From NCBI GenBank assembly GCA_021234155.1, contig JAJEKV010000014.1, positions 12,193,836 through 12,257,835 on the forward strand: a stretch of 64,000 nt of DNA, given 5' to 3'. This document shows, one piece after another, positions 58,661 through 64,000 of this stretch. This stretch comes from Isoetes taiwanensis. Taxonomy: Eukaryota > Streptophyta > Lycopodiopsida > Isoetales > Isoetaceae. The notes under the pieces were generated by a model, which was not told the DNA's origin, searched no databases, and saw nothing but the letters and a program-made list of their open reading frames with translations. Numbering within the stretch: position 1 is the first letter of the stretch; the number at the start of each line of letters is the position of its first letter. Position numbers and translations under genes: made by a program.

Positions 58661-60130
58661 AAAAATTCAGAGGTGGGCTTGTAAGTTGCAAAGTTATGAT
58701 ATCTCTCAGAAAAGAGTTGCACTTGACACGAAATCCTAGCCTCTACTTGCCTTTATATATTTTTGATCATGAAGATGAATTGAATAGTATCGACACCTCA
58801 CTTGCAAGAGTACATTTAGAGGAAACTCGTGAAGATCAAGTCAAAGGAGGATGGCAAAGAACCCATTAGAGATTTTTTTACAACATGGGATCATCTCCTC
58901 AAATCTCACTTCAAATCAAAGAAGGAGACTCAAGGACAAGTGCGCATAATTCAAGCCGATAGATAATGTTCTCGTGCAAAGTCAATAGGGATGGGATTTT
59001 GTCGAGATGTGTAAGTGAAGATGAATCAGCTTTTAATTATTAGGGAAATGCATAAGGGTATCTCAGGGGACATTTTTGTCGGGGATACCACCGCCAAAAA
59101 AGATCCTTAGGTCCGGGTATTATTGGCCCATCGCTTTTAAAGATTGCTATGAGATCATAAAGACTTGCCATAAGTGTCGTTTTTTTTGCAAAAGGATTTT
59201 ATTACCTACCGCCCCCAATCCTATTATCTCCCCAGACCTTTTCAAATTTGGGGGTTAGATTATATTGGTCCTATTAACCCTTCTTCTACAGGTCAACATC
59301 AAGATATTATTGTGGCTACGCACTATTTTACTAAATGGGCAGAGAGGCCATACCTTTTGAGGCAAGCCAATGCCCTCACCACTGCAAGATTCTTACATGA
59401 GTTTGTTTGCTCTAGGTTTGGTATTCCTTTCCCGATACATTCCGATAGGGGTAACCCTTTGTTAATGAAGTCATTACTAATTTGTTGGGTATTTTGAAGG
59501 TCAAACATACCAAGAGCTCCTCATACTATCCTCGTGGTAATGGACAAGTCGAAGCTACTAACAAAGTGTTGAAAAACATTTTGCGTAAAAACAATTGAGG
59601 TCAACAAAAGGGATTGGCATATCAAAATAGTGGATGCACTTTGGGCTTATAGAGTCACTATCAAAACAGCTACAAACCATACACCTTTCAATTTGGTTTA
59701 TGGCATAGAAGCACCCCTAAGTAGAACTCGAAGCTACCTTCCTTAAGATTAGCTCATAAATTGTGCTTACCTTTTGAACATGCCTTACAGAGAGACTGGA
59801 TGCCTTGTTACATTTGGATGAGTACTGTAATGGAAGTCGAGAACACAAACTTGTCAAAAAGGCTAAAGATCCGGCTGCATTTAAGGCTGCCCACAAAAAT
59901 ACAAGGCACCTTTAAAAGGAGAGCTTGTTCTCAAATGGAACAAGTCAAAGGAGGACTCACCGGCAAATTTGATAACATTTGGGAAGGACCCTTTGTAGTG
60001 TCGGATCCCCGCAGTACAAATTTTATTGGCTACAAGAAGTTGTTTCCGTGGATGCCACCGCCAAATCCTATCAACATCCCAAGACTCGAAAAGGTATTGG
60101 GACCAAAGATACTTGCTTGTCTCTTTTTAC
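58661..60130 (+). pseudogene. Integrase (element F)
   Basis: HHCC zinc-binding region from REMHKG..GHF to TCHKCRFF (59040-59190). WGLDYIGPINPSSTGQHQDI (59250-59310), HYFTKWAERP, HSDRGNP (59438) and NGQ.EATNKVLKN (59540-59580) give the DDE triad. LVYGIEAPL and HKLCLPFEHALQ complete the C-terminal side; LEKVLGPK and LACLFLH mark the end. Several one-base slips, mostly at positions where H or E0 reads CAG or CTG. Confidence 0.87.
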
Positions 60131-60980
60131 ATTAAAAGCTTAGAAGTTTGTAGTAGATTTAAAGTAGTTAGATCGGGTTTGACTTTTGAGCATCTTTTAT
60201 TCCAAAGAAGTTAGATCGCTTTGATTTTGAGCACACTACTCTAATATGATTGGTTTCATGTTTTCTAGGATGACCTGACTGCACAAAGTATACATGATTT
60301 CAAGAACAGGATGATGCTACTAATTACCAAGTGTCATATGCGTGGAGCACCCTTCCTCCATTTTCTCATGTGTTTTAAATAGTCCTACCATCCACTCAAA
60401 GCCCTTTATTCCTCTTTTCATACTTTTCTACCAAAGACTCAAGAAAGTCACCTTCACCATCATAGCAGAAGTTGCAAGTAATTGAGACTAATTGGTTTGT
60501 GTGTTTCCATGACAGGTGCACTTTTGTTCCATCTTTTCTCATCCGGGCCACATTTAGTCCTACCTACCATTTAAAACCTCTCATTCTTGTTTTCATTCCC
60601 AAGCACTCGCAATTCATCTTTACCATCATAGCAGTAGCCGCAACCTTTGAAGATCAAGGAAGGAGCATACATTTTCTTGTTTTGAGAGGCCTCAAGCACT
60701 TGCACACTCACTTCATCTCCAGTTCATCACCACCTCACCATATCCACACTCACTTTCTTTTCACTCACCTCATTCCATTCACAATCATTCCACCACCTTT
60801 TTGTCATACTCACATTCATTTCTACCTTTTTATCCATATTATTCCCTCACCACATTCATACTTGCATTTCACACTCTCATATCTCTATTTGGACACCTTG
60901 GCACAAAATTGAAGACCCTCTAGTTATTCATTTTTAACATCACATGGTCGAGGGGACCAAATTTTTTTTGTTTTTATAGA
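60131..60980 (+). other. 3' noncoding region and polypurine tract (element F)
   Basis: CAT/CAC/TTC-rich non-coding DNA corresponding to 19250-20016. The polypurine tract GAGGGGACCA is at 60950-60959, 21 bp before the LTR. The open frame 60472-60912 across this region lacks recognisable domains and is taken as fortuitous. Confidence 0.6.
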
Positions 60981-62907
60981 TGTTGCCCCAAAAAGGGCAA
61001 CATGCTAATTGTGGTCTATGCATTCAAACTAGGTCAATTTATCTTAAGAGATTAGGTCAAAGTTTGGAAGAACCTTGGTATTCAACATTGATGTGGAGGT
61101 CAAAAGGAATTCATTCTTCAAGTTAACAAGTGTTCAAGGTTCAAGGCTCACATGAGGTACTTTATTTGAGGTCAAAATGCTTAGTCAAAGAATATGCTCT
61201 AGAAGATTCTGGTTATGAAGTTTGAAGTTGAAGTTTGAAGATTCCCTTATATGGTTCCATCCTTGTCATTTTGTTTTTTGCTTAGCCAATTTTCCTTCTT
61301 AGATCCCCAACTTATCTCATTACCATTATTTGTTAATCTTTCCATGACATCTTCCTTATTCATTCTTCATGTCCACTTTTGCACCATTACTTCCACCTTT
61401 GCTTTTTCCTTGCCATAAACACTTACTCCAACCTTTTTGCTTAGTCATGGACCTTTTTTACACCCATACCTTATTATCTCCCATCTCCACCATCCACATG
61501 AGCCCTTGTTGCCCCCATGGCTAACCTCTATTTTTCAACCTCTTTGTCTTATGGTTACACCCTTATTGGTTCCCAACTCCCTCAAATTGGTCTCATGGCC
61601 TTGCAAACTTCAAATTAGGGCATGGGTGCTTGATACCATGGTCTAGGCTTGCATAAAACCTTAAAGAAATCTGAGCCTTGAATTTGAACCATAGTAAAAC
61701 TTTCAAGAAATCCAAAAATATGGAATATTCCCAAAGATATCTAAGGGAAATACGCTGAACCGTGATCGCTGGGAATTTCCCTAAATATATGGCCATGAAC
61801 CCTAAATCTCTCGAGATCACCGAAATCATGCCGGAATCAACTCTACCGCCTCCTAACCCTCGCTATTTTCGATTCTCACGCTTCCTAAACTTAATGAACC
61901 ACAAATCAAGCCCTAAGATCCGGAACCACTAAATTTGAAAATATATATGGGAAATTAGATCCAGAAATTTTTGAAGGCCCGTAAGCATACAAATCTTATT
62001 GTGATCATTGCTGAGCATGATTAGAAGGATTTTGGAAGACTCTGAGTACTTCCCGATCAAGTCCCAAGAGATTTGGTTGGAAATTACCTATTGAAATTAT
62101 TTATTGACCAAGTTGATTTTGAAGTAATCAAGTATTATTATCCAACATTATTATGATTGATTTTACCTCCCTATCAATGAAATTTGATGCCTACTTGAAG
62201 AAATTATTCTGTTATGATTCTTTACAATTCTCTCTGCTCAAAATTCTACGTAAAATTCCCAAGCACTTTTGATTACTTTTGGCCCATTTGCCATCAATCC
62301 TTGAGACATCGGAGCCTATATGTTTTGAAAAATCCAAAAACTCCACTCACAACTCGAAGTTAGAAATTTTGCATTCTCATTTTTGACTATTCTTGATCAG
62401 ATTTTGCCAAATCCAGCCCACAAAATTACTTTTGCCTATCCAAATAACAATCTGACCACTTGCCTATATTCCTCATCATCACTACAAAGACATTTGTTTT
62501 GGAAATTCTCAAAACTCGTCTGGCAACTCCAAAATCCCAATCTCCGACATCAAGCTGATTTGACTGCTATTGACCAAATTTTGACCGCACTTTGAGCTCG
62601 AATAACTCACAAATTAAGTTTCGACTTGGTCGTAAGCTTTTACTATTGGTTACCTACAACTTTTTGACCAAGTCTACAAAGTGATTGACTCAAAAAATCG
62701 ATCCGCATATCAATACCACAACCTGTTTTGGCAAAGGTGTCAATTTCTCGAAATGGGAAAGGTATAAACTTCAAATTTTGAACTTGTCTTTGAGATTAGC
62801 TTGTATAGATTGATCACCTTAAGTGATCCGAGGTTCTAACCCCAATTTGAGTGAAAACTCAAGTTGGTTCCTTGTGGTTGACCTTTTGCAAAGGTTTAGG
62901 GTCAACA
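60981..62907 (+). mobile_element. Shared LTR between element F and the next interior
   Basis: Starts TGTTGCCC..GGGCAACA at 60981, ends GTCAACA at 62907, 1927 bp. It is the 3' LTR of F, but the following bases are not a flank: TTTTGGAGGTTCTACC and a second gag begin at once. Hairpin GATCAC-CTTAA-GTGATC at about 62813-62829. Confidence 0.92.
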
Positions 62908-64000
62908 TTTTGGAGGTTCTACCGAGATTTCTACCGATTTTCAAATCATGGCTCCAAAACAAAAAGTTTTCCAGCCAGAAAGCAAGAACCAATGGAAGAT
63001 CAGGAGACTTCAGAGCCTTTTCGTAGATAGATCTCTTTCCCCTAATTTTGCAAGTGGATTACTTCAAAGCCCCATTTTTATCGGGCTTTGAGTTGAATAT
63101 GCCTACCCATTGCCTACTTTTGATTCCAAAGATGAGTGCTAATACTTTTCTAAGAGTCTTTGAAGATTATTACAGGAATTTTGGCTTCAAAAAGGATGCA
63201 AGCTATCACAATTCGAAAAGTGTTTTAAAGAAGGAAAGTGAAGTCGGTGCTTGGTTGACTTATGAGAAGCTTATGGGAACCACTTCTTGGGATGACCTTG
63301 TCACCAAGTTTTGGACAGTTTGGAAAACGGGTTGCCCTAAAGACCTTGTTAATGAGTTGCAAAATTTCTCCATTTATGTGAGAGCGTGAGCCAAGACAAG
63401 AAAAGATTGAGTACCTTCATGAATAGATGCTTAAAAGTTCAAGTCACTATTCCCACACTCTTTTGGTGTCTTCCTTTATTAAAGGCTTATCTTCTAGACC
63501 AGAAATTCACGTGAAGCTTATCAAGATTCAAGCTGCGTAAGGTTTTGATTCCATCTACAAAGTTTTTGCCAAGACCATCGAGTTGACCAAGATGTTTTCT
63601 ATCCCCAGAAAAAACACCATAGCTTTCATCATGACCCTTTTACCCCGATGCCACCGATGGTCCTTATGAATCTCACCATTCGTTTCCTATTTATGTCAGT
63701 GCATAAAGAAAAGAAAAAGAAGAAGCCGATTCTCGATTTTAGAAGTCAAAGCAGACCGACAAAGGTGACCCAAGCCTTAGCGTATGACCAAACAACTTGT
63801 GGAGCTCAAGGCAAGCAGTATGTGTAGAACTTACCCCGAATGTATTCATTGCAATAGAACTTCACATCCAAATGACATTTGTTATTGGCAAATATGTCCT
63901 AAATGTAAAAAGAAAGGTCACTTTGGTAGAGAATGTCCAAATTGGCTTTTTGCAATGAAATTGGCCATACCGACCTTAGATGCAATCGTTAATGAATATT
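62908..64000 (+). pseudogene. Second gag interior (runs off the window)
   Basis: Primer-site motif at 62911-62923, then gag from MAPKQK (about 62948) through MSANTFLRVFEDYYRNFGF, ESEVGAWLTYEKLMGTTSW, LVNELQNFSIYV and three zinc-knuckle positions (about 63830-63975). It closely parallels 54726-55820, with extra one- and two-base slips. The frame is broken at about 62980, 63190, 63330 and later. Confidence 0.85.

Noticed and set aside
54726-64000. Reading all CTG/CCG differences as sequencing error
   Set aside because: CCG to CTG and CGG to CAG are normal outcomes of methyl-cytosine deamination in silenced repeats, so only the non-transition swaps and indels are taken as evidence for error.

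Overview
This is a stretch of nuclear genome from a land plant, very probably a large-genome species and perhaps a non-flowering one such as a fern (a guess from overall character; no marker proves it). One well-preserved host gene, a NERD-type chromatin/RNA-silencing protein, lies on the + strand at 25397-31989. Almost everything else is nested, inverted and decayed LTR retrotransposon DNA, with a decayed pentatricopeptide-repeat (PPR) locus, LINE remnants, a long-TIR DNA element and several small tandem repeats. No rRNA, tRNA or CRISPR array was recognised.

Layout. 1-10005: a Russian-doll stack of Ty3/Gypsy pieces in alternating orientation. An LTR-B (-) sits in an LTR-A (+), which ends inside the protease of a (-) element, whose LTR in turn sits in the protease of a (+) element that runs on as protease, RNase H, RT, dead RNase H and integrase. 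10006-14160: low-copy DNA with small tandem repeats and a (-) strand PPR pseudogene. 14160-21958: a rearranged Gypsy element; its 5' LTR carries a 2.4 kb insertion and its interior is reduced to an inverted gag-protease piece plus integrase. 21959-25396: mostly unassigned, with a few small ORFs. 25397-31989: the NERD gene in ten exons, one intron being AT-AC (U12) type. 31990-37034: NERD 3' flank, foldback, tandem duplications, LINE remnant, a (-) LTR and the end of another (+) Gypsy element (K). 37035-50671: a 13.6 kb chromodomain-bearing Gypsy element (C, - strand) flanked by a 5-bp duplication GAGGC; it is chimeric, with an internal LTR piece and about 4.5 kb of extra DNA. 50677-52786: the LTR of K broken by a foldback DNA element. 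52787-64000: the fullest copy of the main Gypsy family (F), arranged LTR-interior-LTR-interior.

The main family (A/F) is the most interesting content. Its pol order is protease (D-G-G active site), an archaeal-type RNase H with all four acidic residues, RT, a Gypsy RNase H lacking its first catalytic Asp, then integrase. Gag carries three consecutive CCHC knuckles. Its LTRs keep three short hairpins whose stems change in a compensatory way between divergent copies, and a putative primer-binding motif occurs both in U5 and just after the LTR. Copies differ at CTG/CAG and CG sites in a way that looks partly like consensus-sequence error, so some frameshifts may not be real. The host gene belongs to a family that silences repeats of this kind.
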